DNA of 64,000 nt from Halichondria panicea (GCF_963675165.1 NC_087393.1:4921702-4985701), one strand, 5' to 3'. Shown: positions 1 to 14,775, counted from the first letter of the stretch. Made by a program: numbers and translations. The notes: a model not told the origin generated them from the letters alone.

Positions 1-735
1 ATCTTGGCAAGTTAGTTGTACTATATTCAAACAGTGATCAAATGTGGGCAGGTTGTTGCAAACACACTGGCTTTAATGAGTGAACCAGACAGGCACTGGG
101 TAACAGAACGACAGCTGTTCTTACTCTCATACATTCGACCAAATACAGTGTTGTTTCATTTAGGCTGTTAATCTGTAAACAATGCAGAGTGATTTTAGTA
201 AGATCCAAAGCTGTGCAAACAGGTCTCAATTATCATAGAGAATGGAGGTTTCCTTTCCGTGCATACCAGACCTTGTTTAGCAGACATGCAGTGTTATTTC
301 AGGAGAGGGGGGGTGGTGCATACCACTCACTGGGCCATGGCTCAACTGCAATATATAGCTACAAAACAGAATGCAGAGGGGGGAACTGTTATATCAACTA
401 CTATTTAAGGAAGCAAATTTGATATCGGGTACTTATGTGTTTACAGAAATTGAATACTTATGTGCTTTTCGTATAATGTGCTGTATTTCCATCTACAGTA
501 ATTGAGAATCTGATACCTCATTACTGAAGCTATCACATATATAGAGTATCACATTATGTGGTGTATAATATTTATCCGGACCCTATAGTGTGGTTTACAT
601 TGCCCATGCAGTATTTGTGTGGGAGTGAACAACCATTCATGCACATAATTATTATCTTGGATTCTACTGAAGTGCACTACTCTCGGCACTAACATATTAC
701 CCCCTCCCCTCCCCTCCCCCACACACACACTACAG
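1..735. other. Myosin intron or upstream sequence, no exon seen
   Basis: No reading frame here resembles a myosin N-terminus. The sequence ends in a C-rich and CA-rich tract leading into the acceptor AG at 734-735. It is best read as the intron preceding the first visible myosin exon. Confidence 0.6.
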
Positions 736-1260
736 ACCTACTCGGGATTGTTCTGTGTGGCCATCAACCCCTACCGCATGCTCCCCATCTACTCCAACAA
801 AGTGGTAGAAATGTTCAAGGGAAAGAGACGAACGGAAATGCCTCCTCACATCTTCTCCATCTCTGACAATGCCTACAGGGACATGTTGCAAGGTAAGCTA
901 GTCTGTTTGTGATGCTTTCGTGTTTTGTTAAGCTATAATAGTGTGTGGGCGATTATAGGTACACAATGCTGTAAGACAAATAAGCAGAGGTGGTTGTGAG
1001 AACTACAATGAAATACGTGCATTGAAACTTCTTGTTATGGAAATGTTACAGTAGGGACTACTATGTTTGTCACATTTTTTGCCCTGCAATTGGCAAATAA
1101 ATATGATATCAGGTTCACTAGCTAGTATAGCTTTGCCATCCATCAATTACTCTGTAAGCCAATACCAGTCTATTGCAGTATTCCACTAATTAATATCCCA
1201 CGGACCTTAGTCGGTATCTTAGTTGTGATAACATGGTTCTCTTAGCAACACATTAGCTTG

Positions 1261-1297
<37 letters not shown>

Positions 1298-4200
1298 ACC
1301 CCCCCCACACACACACACTTCCCTGCAGACCGTGAGAACCAGTCCATCCTTATCACGTAAGTTATTAAATTGTGCATATTAAATTGTGCATTATTATTGT
1401 GATGCTTGCAATAATTGTATTTTGCTCTAATACAGTATAGCCATGCAGTGCATTCTCGTCTCACGCTATAACTTTACAGGGGAGAATCTGGTGCAGGAAA
1501 GACTGAGAACACAAAGAAGGTCATCCAGTACTTGGCTCTGATTGCACCCGCCCCCGGTCAACAGTCAACTAAATCAGTGAGTGTATGACCACATTAATTT
1601 GAACCCTTTCACCACCTTTACTTTAAGATGGTATATAGCCTGAGTACATTACATGTCTCTCTTATAATTATTATATGGGGGAGAAAATTTAAACATTTCA
1701 AGGAATTTTGTTTGTCAAGAAACGGTTGTATGAACAGAATAGTGTATGTGTAACATACCGTGTATGTGTGGGTGTGTGTGAAACTGGAGGAGGATGGTCT
1801 GTGTTACTGTGTAACATACCGTGCATGTGTGGGTGTGTGTGAAACTGGAGGAGGATGGTCTGTGTTACTGTACAATCATTAATTAATATCAACAAGATAT
1901 CCGCAACATTGTCATTACATTGCCGTTAATTTCACAAGCATTATGCAAAAATATCACAGTCAATGGTCTTTTGTGGTAACTTGAGTACGCCAATAGGCAG
2001 ACCTCGCAACCACAAGTTGACCAAACTACAAATGATCTATTACGGCTCAATTAAGCTGGAATGTCATCCCCCACTTTCTGTGACAACTGAGAGCAGCTCA
2101 TGTTAATGTTGACGGTCTAAACCACATGAATATCCAGCTCACTTACAAAGAATTTGTAGTTCTAGAACTTATAGAGATTTTGTGTGGTTTGAAATACTAG
2201 TACATGTAACACCCAAACTAGGAAATATAGTACTCTTCATTGTGTGCTGGATTAGATCAAATACGGCTCTCTACAAGTGTATATTGTTTTGTTACTATGT
2301 AAACCATATGTCATGTCATGCACAGGCGCGTGGTAACCTCGAGGAGCAGGTGATCCAGGCCAACCCCGTTCTGGAGGCATTCGGAAATGCAAAGACAATC
2401 AGAAACGACAACTCATCTCGTTTTGTGAGTCATTCTGTAAAAAATTAATTTAGTTTAAACTTATTTGTATCTATCTCTTTAGGGCAAGTTCATTCGGATT
2501 CATTTTGGGAATCAGGGCAAGATTGCTGGAGCAGACATTGAGTACTGTGAGTATGACTTAAATGTACATGCTACAGCTATAGCTGGATACGTTGAGCATG
2601 TAATGAAATGTTTATAGCTTGTATGTATAATTATTTCATATGGATTAGTTACATGTATGTAAACTTTGTCTAGACAGAATTAACTAGCTACTTGTGTACA
2701 TGACCTTGCTCGCCTCCCCCCACACACACACCCACACACAGACCTTCTTGAGAAGTCTCGAGTCATTCAGCAACAACCTGGAGAAAGGTGCTACCACATC
2801 TTCTACCAGCTGCTGGCTGGGGCTGACAACGAACTTCTCGGTAAACTACTCCTCAATCGTCAGGTGAAGACCTTCCATTTCCTTGAGAACAGTGAGGTCT
2901 CCGTGGACAACGTCGACGATGCACAAGAGTTCAAGAATACACAGGTAAGCTATTGAATAATTACATTTGCTATGTTTTCACCTGTTATTGCATCTACGTA
3001 GGATGCCATGGCAACGCTTGGTTTTGACGAGGACGAGCGTATATGTGTGATGAGGACAGTGGCAGGTATCCTACATTTCGGGAACATCGAGGTGAAGCAA
3101 CGACCGAGGGAAGAGTGGGCAGCCATTCCCAACACAACTGGTATGTTGGGTTACTCACTATTGGCCTCTGTTGGGTATTGAATTGCATTTGTTGTTGTAC
3201 TTTTCTCAGATGGTGTTTCACAATTAACTTTTATAACTAATTATGCTGACTTTGATCAATCATCTCTATACTGTGACATGTAATTGATACCAGCATTGAC
3301 ACACAGCAAGTGCCTATAACTTTTTAGGGACAAACTAAGGGAGAAAATTATCTGTATTAAATGCATCTTTAATCCTGAGGGTAGCTATTATAAGTTGTTC
3401 TCTGAGGAGCAATGGTGTTAAGTGAGATTGCTTGCTTTGTACAGAGGCTGAGAAGGTTGCTCATTTGCTCGGTATCAACTCTGTCGACTTGGTCAAAGCG
3501 CTCATCAAACCTCGCATCCGTGTTGGGAATGAGTACGTACAGCAGGGCAGGAATCTGGAGCAAGTCCAGTACTCCATCGGGGCTCTCTCCAAAAGCCTTT
3601 ACGAGAGAATGTTCACCTGGCTTGTGAAGAAGGTCAACAAGACACTCGACACTAAGGCTCGCAAAAACTGCTTCATTGGAGTGCTCGATATTGCCGGTTT
3701 TGAGATCTTCACTGTAAGTTCTGGTGCCAGAATTTGAGATTGGAACAATTAATTTAAAGTTCTCCAACATACATACAGGGTTGCTTTACTATGCCTGAGG
3801 TGTACCTCGAAGCCTATACTGTGTGTACACATACATACCACTAACGAGTGTATTGTTTCTGTTAACAACAGGTGAACTCGTTTGAGCAGCTGTGCATCAA
3901 CTTCACCAACGAGAAGCTGCAGCAATTCTTCAACCATCACATGTTTGTGCTGGAGCAGGAAGAGTACAAGAAGGAGGGAATCAAGTGGGAGTTCATTGAC
4001 TTTGGTCTTGACCTCCAGGGGTGCATCGACCTCATCGAAAAGGTGACTAAAAAACCATTACTGTATTTTAATGTGCTGCGGATCAAGGTCTTAATTGTCA
4101 AGCAGAATATTATTGCAAAACAAAATGTTACAATCATCCTAGTAACATTGCATGCAAATTAATGTTTTTGTGGTCTCAACAGCGTTAATCACCTTTAAAT

Positions 4201-7200
4201 TTGTGCATATAATTATCACTGCTTACAGTATGCCTTAATTATTATGCCTTAGTTGTTATTACCACTTCTTATTTGACTGGCCACACACACACACACACAT
4301 CTAAGCATAGTACCACCCACACACACTATATACCTATATTTGCTGCAGCCCCTGGGAATCTTGGCCATTCTCGATGAGGAGTGCCTCTTCCCCAAAGCCA
4401 GTGACAAGTCGTATGTGGAGAAGCTTCACAAGAACCACGATGGCAAGTCATCCAACTACATCAAGCCCAGCTTCAAGTCCAAGGGAACCATTGTCCACTT
4501 TGAATTGGCCCACTATGCAGGAACAGTGAGTTGCACGGACAATACTCAATTTAATGGTTAGGAAGATGTTTTGACAAAGGAGGACTCTTACTTAGAGGGG
4601 GAGCTGAGACACACGTGAAATGATCTATTTAATGCAAGCATTGCAAACCAAAAATAAACTGGGGCTCCAGCTCCTGGAGCCCCCCTGCTTCCTATGCCAC
4701 TGCTCATAATTATAGTCATGTATATAATGTTAATTGTTATAAGCATACAGCATCACTGTGACTCATACTGCACGTATCTAGACTGTATATAAATGTGCTT
4801 GTTGCTTGTTGTGTTGTATTTAATGCACTGATTTGCTCTGATGGGATAGCTAGACAATGTTTCCCCTGTCTCCAGGTGGGGTACACAGTTGTGGGCTGGT
4901 TGAACAAGAACAAGGATCCCCTCAACGACTCTGTGGTAGAGCTGCTCAAGAAGTCCACAGATCCCTTTGTTGTGGGACTCTGGGACGACTATCTTCAGGA
5001 GGGAGAGCGGCCACGAGGGAAGAAGGGAGCCTCCTTCATCACCATGGGACAGGTAATGGGGGCAGGGTTAAATCAATGGACTGTATAATTATATACATTA
5101 TAGCTTTTTCATGCATGTGGTGTTGTCCAATGATGTACAGCATATTTATAGTATACTTATTGATTAACACAGAAGTTGTGGTTCATTTTATTGAGATATG
5201 ATAGTCTAATCTCCACACATACACACACCTCACACCCTCACAGCTCCACAAGCAGTCCCTGAACAACCTCATGACCACCCTCCGGAACACCATACCCCAT
5301 TTTGTCCGCTGCATCATTCCCAACGAGCTGAAACGCCCTGGAGTCATCGATGCTAACCTTGTCATGCATCAGCTGAGGTGCAACGGAGTGCTGGAGGGCA
5401 TCAGAATCTGTCGCAAAGGGTTCCCCAACCGTCTCGTCTATCAAGAATTCAGACAGAGGTATATATAATCATGACTTCTTCGATCGTACATATATAGGTT
5501 GCCCTATAAACCGTACATGTATATCTACATGATTGTTACAATGAATAATTAGTTTTGACTGTAGCAGTCATATATAGTTCAATGTACCGTATACTACGGT
5601 CTGTAGAATCAAAACTAAGTTCTATCGTTATCTCTTTCCACTAGATATGCCATCCTTGCCCCCAAGGCCATTCCAGCTGGCTTCATGGATGGTCGCAAAG
5701 CGTGTGAATCTCTCATTGATGCTCTACAACTGGAGAACAGTGAGTACCGAATGGGTAACAGCAAGGTCTTCTTCAAGGCCGGTGTGCTGGGTCGCCTCGA
5801 GGATATGAGGGACATTCGACTTGGAGAGGTGCTCACTCAGTTTCAGTCTTATTGCCGTGGCTACCTCATGAGAAAGATGCACAAGAAACTGATCGATCAG
5901 AGGTACGCAAGAGTTAATTTTATGAACCAAAAAAATCATGCTAATTGGTAAAAAACAGTGCCATTATATTTTGCTAAGCTATACAAAATAGCCATGTCAT
6001 CATATCATCAGGATTTATGCAATTCAAAAATGTTTGAGCTCATAATTTTTTATGTAACACTATTAATTTTTGCTGTACATGTAGGCTTGCCATTGCCGTG
6101 CTCCAGCGAAACATTCGCAAGTACCTGTTCCTTCGTGATTGGAAGTGGTGGAAACTGTACACCAAGGTGAAGCCGCTGCTCAACGTTGCTCGCACAGAGG
6201 ATGAGCTTCGCCAGAAAGAAGACGAACTGAACAAACTGAGGGAGAAATTTCAGAAGGATGATGCGATGAGAAAAGAGTTGGAAGAGAGTCAGACGCAACT
6301 GATGGAGGAAAAGAATGATCTGTTTGTCCAACTACAGAGGGTGAGGGATTAAATGTATATATATATAGCTATAGGCTGTACCGGTACATGTATATATAGC
6401 TGTTATAATTATAATTATAATTATTATTAATTATTATAATTATAATTATTATTAATTATTATAATTATAATTATTATGTTATAATTATAGTGTTTGTCAA
6501 GCCTTTTTTACTGTGTATGCATGTTAGCTCTTGTAACCCGTACATACAATTTCAGGCTTTTTTATTCAACTATACAGCTATAATTATTGTGATTACAGTT
6601 CATATAGGTGTGAATGTACTGCATGTGAGCCTGTTAACAATGTGTCCTCACTTTATTTTTCAGGAGCAAGAGTTGTGTGCAGAAGCTGAGGAGAAAGTCG
6701 AACGTCTTGTTACAAAGAAGGCTGACCTTGAGACCCATATTCAAGAAATGGTTGAACGTCTCGACGATGAAGTTGAAAACAATGCCAACATCTCAGCAGC
6801 ACGTCGCAAGCTAGAGGCAGAGGTAGACAATCTCAAAGAAGAGCAGGAGGATATGGCAGCACAGCTGGACAATATGGAGCTGGAGAAAGCCCAGAAAGAG
6901 AAAGATTGCCAAAGTCTTGAGGCTGAACTAGACAAAGTCACAGAGACACTTGCCAGGACTCACAAAGAGAATAAAACTCTGGAAGAACGACTTACTGTGA
7001 GTACCCGAATCCTAACTCTTCCCTCCCTCTATGAACTTGTCTTCCATCAAAGTTTGAATCGTACTAATCTGTCCATTTTTGATTTTGTAGGAAGTCACTG
7101 CCAGTCTGCAAGGTGAAGAAGACAAGTCCAACCGACTGTCCAAGTTGAAGATCAAACTAGAGAGCTCTTTAGCCGAGACCCAGGATGAACTAGGGAGAGA

Positions 7201-10200
7201 GAAGAAAGTTAAGGCTGATGTAGAGAAGGCAAAGAGGAAGCTCGAAGGAGATCTGAAGGTACATAAGAGAAAATTATAACACCTTATATCCCGTTGCTAT
7301 AGTTCATAATTATAATTATTAACAGTACCTCAAATAGTTAATAGTTAGCTTAGCCAACTAGAGTATAGTGTTACTACTGCAATGTATATGTTTAATCGAT
7401 ATGTTTAATGCTTAGTCTGCAACTTACACAAGCTTAAATATAATTACTGCAGGCATCTCAGGAAAGTGTGGACAACTTGAATCATGCTAAGGCAGAGAGT
7501 GAAAAGATGCTATCCAGGTACAATACTAGAAAAAGAAACATCATTAGCTTACAATGCTTTGTGTAATTTGTCTGAAACTGAATGATGTTGATCGTATTAT
7601 TTTTGCCTCCATGTAGCAAAGAGAAGGATATAGCAGCCATGGTGTTGAAAGGAGATGAAGACTCTGCTGTCATAACCTCTCTTCAGAAGAAGATCAAGGA
7701 GTTAGAAGCGAAGGTTGAGGAGCTAGAGGAAGACTTGGAGAGTGAGAGGGCCATCAGGAAGAGAGTGAGTGCATGGCTTGAGATGTGCTATAGACAACAT
7801 GCATGGTGTATATATATAATTATTGTGTTTGTGTGTGCATGTTTACTTGCTTATCGTTTTCTCTGCAGGTTGAGAAGCAGAAGAACGATCTCTCCAGGGA
7901 GCTAGAAGATCTTAACGATCGACTGGAGGAGCAGGGCGGAGTCACAGCTGTACAGACGGACCTCAATCGCAAGCGTGAGGCCGAGCTAACTCAAGTACGT
8001 GTGGACATGGAGAAGCAAGCTGAAGAACACGAGCTAGCCATGTCTGATGTTCGTAAGAAGCACACAAAAGCTGCAGGTGAATTGGAGGAGCAGTTGGAGA
8101 CTTTGAAGAAGGGCAAGAGCAAAGTGGACAAGGACTTACAGCGCTTGACAGCTGAGCATGGTGACACCACATCTCAGTTTGATGCCCTCACGAAGGCCAA
8201 GGTGAACAAATGAAGTTAATGATTGATTGTGCAATAACTTTTTATAAGCACGTACTTGTAGAAAATATAAGACTTCTACATTAATAATGGCAGCTAAACT
8301 TAACCTTCTCAGCTATAGCAAGTTTGGGTGACACAATTTGAGTTATATAGTATTCAATTCAAGAGAGCTCTATCAAAGGGCATGTGCTGAGACCCTTGAG
8401 CTAACATGTATAGTGTACTAAATTATATCTCTCATTTCCAGACCAACATTGACCGTAAAATGCATCAAGTTGAGGAGCAACTCAGTGAGTCCACAGCTAA
8501 AGTGTCAGAGTACGAGGCAATTATCAACACACTCAAGTCATCCCAGAGCAAGCTCCAGACTGAAAACAACGAACTCTCCACACAACTGGGAGAAGCCGAA
8601 AGCAAAGTTGGCACCCTCTCCAAGAATAAGAACTCATTGTCTGCACACGTGGAAGAGCTGAAGAGTGATCTGGAAGCTGAGACCAGTGTAAGTATAATAT
8701 AGTTACATAGTGTGAATGGTGGTGGCCGTGGATACAAAAATGTGTATATAGATTGTGTGCCTTGATACTGTCTCATCCTAATGCCCCAGGGCCTAGCTAC
8801 GTAAGAGATTGTGCAGTATAGGTTACGTACATCCAGCTTACTGCATAGATATCATGGTGAAGCTAACTTCGATAACCCCCCCTGTTCATAATTTCCACGG
8901 CTACCACTTTTTTCTATCCATCCAACAGGCAAAGTTTGACATACAGTCCAAGTACAAGGCTCTTCAGTCGGAGCACGAGCAGCTGCAGGAAACCCACGAT
9001 GAGGAGATGGACAGTAAGAGCTCCCTCCAGAGCCAGATGACCAGCGCTAAGTCCGAGGTGGCCACCTGGAAGAACAAGTTTGAGACTGAAGCAACGCCAA
9101 GAATCGAGGAGCTGGAGGAGGCTAAGTGAGTGCATGATATTCATAGTGGGAATGTTCTCAGCGTGACGTCGATTATTATTGTATCTTAGTTTCTGTAGAC
9201 ATTTGTAGAGGTCAGAACTGTGCTGATATCTAAGCTAATGTGTGTGTGTGTATAAATGAGGTGCATGCATGTGGTGTTAGGAGACCTAATGTGTGTTTCT
9301 ATGCATGGCTAGTTATTAATTAACTGTATGTTTATGGTAGCCACGATGTACAGTAGTATGACCTGTTTGCCTTCCATAGACGCAAGCTCCAGGCCAAATT
9401 GAAGGAGGCTGAAGAGTCACTAAGCACCACAGAGACCAAGTTCTCCAGTCTGGATAAGACAAGGCAACGTCTCTCTAACGAGGTGGAGGACCTGAACCAC
9501 ACCTTGGAGAATGTGAGCACACTACAGTCTATAGTAACTCTCTAGTGTGCATTGTGCAGGTTTAACACTCGGTAGGTGATGGAGCATATCCCATTGTTTG
9601 TAAATTAAGGCAATACTGGTTGTACTTATAACTATAGCTTGTAATATCCCTCATTTGAGTATCGTAACTTAATTGAACTGTTACATATTGTTCAGTGTAT
9701 TGAGCATTCCTACAAAATGCTTACACTCATAATTAGTGTGTTACTTAGACATACTATACATATGTAATCTGTACGCTGGTGGTCATTTCATTTTGCTCAC
9801 TCACACATAAACACACAGGAGCGAAACCGAGCAGCAAGTTTGGACAAGAAACAGAAGCAGATTGACAAGCAGATCACAGAATGGAAGAGCAAGTACGAGG
9901 AGAAAGAGAAGGAGCTCGAGAATGCCCAGAGGGAGTCGCACTCTTACAACACTGAGGTACGACGTCGTATTTATTGTTATAGCAGTCTAGTTTACTTACT
10001 ACATAGGTACACATGATTTTGTATTATGCGCTCTGCCACTGACTGTTCTTGCGGTTATTTTACAGCTGCTCAAATTGAAGACACAGTTCGGGGAACTTGA
10101 GGATCAGCTGGAGACACAGCAGAAAGAATCCAAGCGTCTCCAAGGTGACTAGAGTATAGCCTGTCAATATGGCATGTGATAATACTATTACCTTCATAGT

Positions 10201-13154
10201 TTGCTCGTAGCATAGAGGTCTTGTACTGTTTTCTATCGGTGAGGTTGAAGCTCCAATTTGAATCTTCAGTTAGTACTGTAGCAAAAATGCAAAGCTGTGT
10301 CTGAGATACATACCAATGAGTGCATGTGATGTATTGTGCTGTTGCCTAGGTGAGCTGCGAGATGTTGAGGCACAGCTGTCAGAGGGAGGATCGTCTGTGG
10401 TGGAACTGGAGAAAGCCAAGAAGAAGCTACACCTGGAAATGGAGGAAATGGCACAGTCCCTTGAGGTTAGCAGCTCTCCAGTGAACTATCTCTACTGATA
10501 AGAAAATTCCTCAATCAATATTTTGTGTACATGTGCCCCAAGTATTGTTAGTCTGTGTTAGGCATAGTAGCCTCTGAAATGTTCCGGCGGATTTGTGGCT
10601 TTTAAGGCTGTCAATCGTTAGAGTTTGCCTTGGTTGATTACTAGCTTAGCCCCTGTGTTGGTTATAATGATCACTTCCATCTCAGGATGCAGAGGCCCAA
10701 CTGGAGAGTGAGGAAGCTCGTGTCCTCCGCATACAGCTTGAGCTGAGTCAGCTGAAACAAGAGAGTGAACGTAAACTCAACGAGAAAGACGATGAAATCG
10801 ATTCACTGAGAAAGAATCACCAGCGACAGTTGGAGGCTGTGCAGCAGACACTGGATGGTGAGGTCAAAGCAAAGAACGAACAAGCCAGACAGAAGAAACT
10901 CAAGGACGATGAAAATGCTGAGCTGCAGAGTGCCATTGATTCCAATGAAAAGGTATGCCTTTGTCTTTTACGTATTAGTCTAACCAGTGCTGAAAATGTA
11001 TGTCTACTTTTCTGTGGAGGGTTCCCGAATTCTAATAGACATCAGCAAATTTTGCTCCCATTTTTTGTGTGCACGAAATTTTGTTTGTTAATAGTGACCG
11101 AGTGCACACTAGTTGAGCTCTATTTCTGCTCTCTCCCCGCAGGCTCTGTCAGACTTGGCCAAGAAGGTGAAGTCGTTGTCTGCTCAGCTGAAGGAGATAA
11201 GCGGGTTGTATGAGGAAGAGCAGCGACAGCGGGACCAACAGCACACACTCGTTACTAAGGCTGAGAAGAGGGGCAATGAGTTGGCCATTGAGCTGGAGGA
11301 TATCAAGACACAACTTGAACAGGTACAGTTGCTTTGAAAAGTTGATGAGATCTAATACTCTGTTGAGCACATAATTATCTGTATTTTGGATTGACCATTA
11401 TACTACATTGGTGGCCTTCCTTCCTTTTCCACCAATGTCCATAATACAAGTATGACAGTATCATTGTCATTATTAGTGGTACATTGTTAGTTTCCTAATA
11501 GTGTTGACAATAACTACGCATATAGAATTTCTTTGAGCAGTTTCTAGTCAATATTCTTTTTCTTAACAGACTCTCCGTGCTCTCAAGACTTCTGATGCTG
11601 AGAAAACAGATGCTCAGGACCGGATGAGCGAACTCTCCTCCTCAACCACCTCCCTCCAGTCGGCCAAGCGTAAAGCCGAGCAGCAGCTGACAACACTACA
11701 AGAGGAATACGAAGACATGGAAACAGAGGCGCGTGAGAATGGAGAGAAACTTCGCAAGGCAATGGAGCAGAACGCTCGATTCCAGTCCGAGCAAATGACC
11801 ACCAGGGAACAGCTGTCGTCTGTGGAGAAATCAAAGGTACCATTAACAATTATTACGAGTACATAATTATGAACATTAACTCATGACCCACAAACGTAAT
11901 TTTTATCACCTATTTCCAGAGACTGTATGAATTATTATTGCTACAAATGTACACATGGACTGTTTATTTTATATATGAAAATGTACTTGCAAAAAACATG
12001 TAAATGCTATTACCCACCTCCTCCCCCATGTGCAGTCAAGCTTGGAGCAGCAGGTGAAGGATTTGTCTGGCCGTCTGGAGGAGGAGGTCACTAACGCTAC
12101 CAAGGCCGCGAAGAGGGAGGCGGCCAAGCTACAAGCCAGGGTATACAGTTAGTGTAGCTGCTGGTTAAGTGTACGTAGCTCTTAGACTACTTGCTGTACA
12201 CCATGCAAGTCAAGTTGTTATATTTGGTTGTTATAAGGGTTTGATTAATTACGCTGTTTGTAGATTAACGACCTTGAGTCTGAGATGGAGGTGGAGACCA
12301 AAGGAAGGAGTGATGCCCAGAGGGCAGGCAAGAAGTGAGTTTTCTTTATCAGTTGTTTTTGTTGATTTTATCGTACATATGTATGTAGGAGCCATTAACC
12401 CACCTTTATGTATGTAACTGAAGTCTTTGTATATAAATCAAGTGGCACTTTTGTCCCTGTTTTGTAGGAGTGATCGCAAAGTGAAGGAGATCACAATGCA
12501 GCTGGAGGAAGAGAAGAGCACTAGTCAGCGACTCCAAGACAGCGTAAACCAGCTCAACAACAAAATCCGTGCACTCCGTCGTGAGAAGGACGATGCGGAG
12601 GGTGAGACGGAGGGAGTCACAAAGAAACTTAAGGCTGCACGTGCCCAGATCGAGGAACTGGAGGAGGGCAATTCGGACCTGCAGACTCAGATCAACCGTC
12701 TCAAGGCCTCGGCCAGGAAAGCCAGGGTGAGGAGGGTAACTGTGTTCAGTGGCCAGCCATGTGGATAGATTGTTCTTTACTTTCGAAATCTGCTCTATTA
12801 GAGGCTCTTTGATGAGGTTACCCATGTGTGTAGTTTTAGCTGATAGATTGTAATTGTGGTCTTCGATTAAATGCCTGTTGAATTTGTGCATGTACATAAC
12901 GACATTGCACAGTCATACTGTAATGTAGGCTGCTATGCAACACACACATACAGCTATCATGTGACAAGTATTTGTTACACACACACACATACAGCTATCA
13001 TGTGACAAGTATTTGTTACACACACACACATACAGCTATCATGTGACAAGTGTTTGTTACACACACACACATACAGCTATCATGTGACTAGTATTTGTTA
13101 CACACACACACTTTACAGACCGTGGTGGCAGCTGATTCAGACGATGAGAAATGA
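736..13154 (+). CDS. Class II myosin heavy chain (5' end outside window)
   Basis: Actin-based motor ATPase whose tail dimerises into filaments. Exons: 736-892, 1329-1356, 1480-1576, 2326-2424, 2483-2546, 2742-2944, 3002-3140, 3445-3713, 3872-4042, 4349-4525, 4876-5052, 5244-5458, 5645-5902, 6085-6340, 6664-6996, 7091-7258, 7453-7517, 7617-7764, 7869-8201, 8442-8687, 8929-9125, 9380-9512, 9819-9956, 10066-10144, 10350-10465, 10686-10952, 11143-11322, 11570-11836, 12036-12140, 12264-12334, 12468-12726, 13119-13154. They sum to 1817 codons with stop. The first exon opens at [14 protein letters not shown], so about 110 N-terminal residues lie upstream. Visible: P-loop [13 protein letters not shown], switch I NDNSSRFGKF, switch [10 protein letters not shown], two IQ-like segments after the converter, then a long heptad coiled coil ending in VAADSDDEK. 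The head mixes features: [33 protein letters not shown] and VMHQLRCNG resemble striated-type myosin II, while [12 protein letters not shown] and YQEFRQRY resemble non-muscle type. I lean to the sponge striated-type lineage; class II is certain. Confidence 0.93.
1262..1316. repeat. (CA)n microsatellite with C-run near a myosin acceptor
   Basis: About 18 CA dinucleotides, then a C-run and further CA units, just upstream of the acceptor at 1327-1328. The following exon is a 28-nt microexon. Confidence 0.9.
1750..1871. repeat. Tandem duplication, two 61-bp copies
   Basis: Two near-identical 61-bp copies, each starting GTAACATACCGTG and ending TGTGTTACTGT, inside a myosin intron. Short antisense reading frames over them are by-products of the repeat. 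Confidence 0.9.
6402..6490. repeat. AT-only tandem repeat
   Basis: About three copies of a roughly 30-bp unit made only of A and T (TAATTATTATTAATTATTA and variants) in the intron between the IQ/neck exon and the first rod exon of the myosin. Confidence 0.85.
12942..13112. repeat. 41-bp minisatellite, four copies, abutting the last myosin acceptor
   Basis: The word CATACAGCTATCATGTGACA recurs at 12947, 12988, 13029 and 13070, an exact 41-bp period, with CA tracts between copies. The last CA tract runs into CTTTACAG, the acceptor of the terminal 36-nt exon. Confidence 0.92.
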
Positions 13155-14775
13155 ACTTTTTATCAAACTTTTTAGCTCTATAGATGAGTAGGAGAACTAG
13201 TCTAGTCCTCTAGTTAATTAATTATTTTTGAACCTTTTAGTACAATTATTATTAATTTTTTGAATTAGTAGACTACATTATTTTGATGAATAATCAATTC
13301 CCTTAAATTCAGTGTATTCAATTTTAATTTCTGAAAGCTTAGGAAGAGACCTATCAAAATTAATGGTACCGTCAAAGCTCATATTTGGGAGATGAGAAAT
13401 AATTTATCAACTTCAGCGCAATACCATGCATGCATGGATACAAGGCTGAAAAATGACAAATTTAGGCAAATTTTTAATTTCAAGAAAATCTCTGCAGTAT
13501 TAGGGCGTGTGACAATTTTTACTACATAATTCGTAAAATACCACAATAGGGTGAGTACGTAGTTGTACTTAAATGTATCAAACATTCTAAGAAATTGTAC
13601 AATTGCATAGGTGAATGAATAAGCTACAACATTAATTATTCAAAAATGTTTCCCCAAAGTTATTGTAGTGGGAAATCATTTTAGGTGAAAATGGGGGTGA
13701 TCGTAAAAAAATGTGTGTAACATCAAATATCTCCGGAACTAAAGTATTTCTGTTTTGTATCAAAAGTTAGACAATTTATTTAACAATTCATCTATGATCT
13801 TACCTGACAAATTTGCCTGAGTTCCATCGCTAAGCAAAAAGGTACCCAAAAAACCTGATAATTGAGTTTGTGTTCTTATGTAAACTTTACGAAATCATGC
13901 ATATGTTAGCTAAACTATTCAGGAATGTTGTGCCGATTGGTCTTTTCTATCGCTAAGCGATTTTGTCCACTATTGAAAAATCTTATTGTTTTATAAGCCA
14001 CCAACATACCCACCACCTTGGTTGCCATGGATATATTTTTGGATGTGTTTTAGATAATTCTTTTACTTACACAATCGTATCAGCAGAATTTCTTAGAAAT
14101 GTTACAATCACAAAATATTCACATTAGTTTATATACCAGTAGATTCAAATTTACCTTTTTTTACTCTCGACTAAAGGCACTGATCATTATGTTCATAATT
14201 GGATCAATGATACTAAAGTTACGGCTGTTGAAAGATATTCAACTTCAACCCCCCTCCATTTAATCAATTTTTCGGACTCTTTCAGTGCCATAATTTGAAT
14301 TCCCGTTTATTAACGATTTCTGATTTCTTTCAAAATTAGTGGTAAAATATTATATTTGAGAGTATTTGCCAATTTCGACCCATGGCCCAAGGCCGAAAAA
14401 TGACAAATTAAGGTTGAAATTTTGGATTTAAAATAAGGTATCTCTCTAAGCGTTCAGTTGACGTTGGCTGATGTTTAGACCTATACTAAAGTTATGGTTG
14501 ACTTGTTGAATTTCAAAGAACTGGTTTCAAATTTCTTGCATGTACAAGAGAATGTACTCCCCCTTGTCATAAGTCAGTGGTGTGAAACCCATAATTGTCT
14601 TGTTTACTAGTGTTTCATTGCAATAAGCCATAACAGTACTAGTAGGCATGAACAGATCATGTGCATGGTTGAATTTCCATACTTCAATTCCATGTAATAT
14701 ATCAAGTTGTGTAATATGAAGATGATCGGTTAGAAATATGATATGTCTATGCCTTGATCAATGAAAATGTGATTA
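13155..14775. other. Intergenic spacer with two members of a dispersed AT-rich repeat
   Basis: No gene is seen. Segments around 13320-13400 and 14250-14400 share wording (TCTGAAAGCTTAG, CCATAATTTGAATTC, GGACTCTTTCAG) with copies near 43780-43950, so part of this spacer is dispersed repeat. It separates the convergent 3' ends of the myosin gene and receptor A1. Confidence 0.6.

Noticed and set aside
13155-14775. Hidden gene in the spacer after myosin
   Set aside because: Only short frames with no family pattern or splice-consistent exons; part of the sequence belongs to a dispersed repeat.
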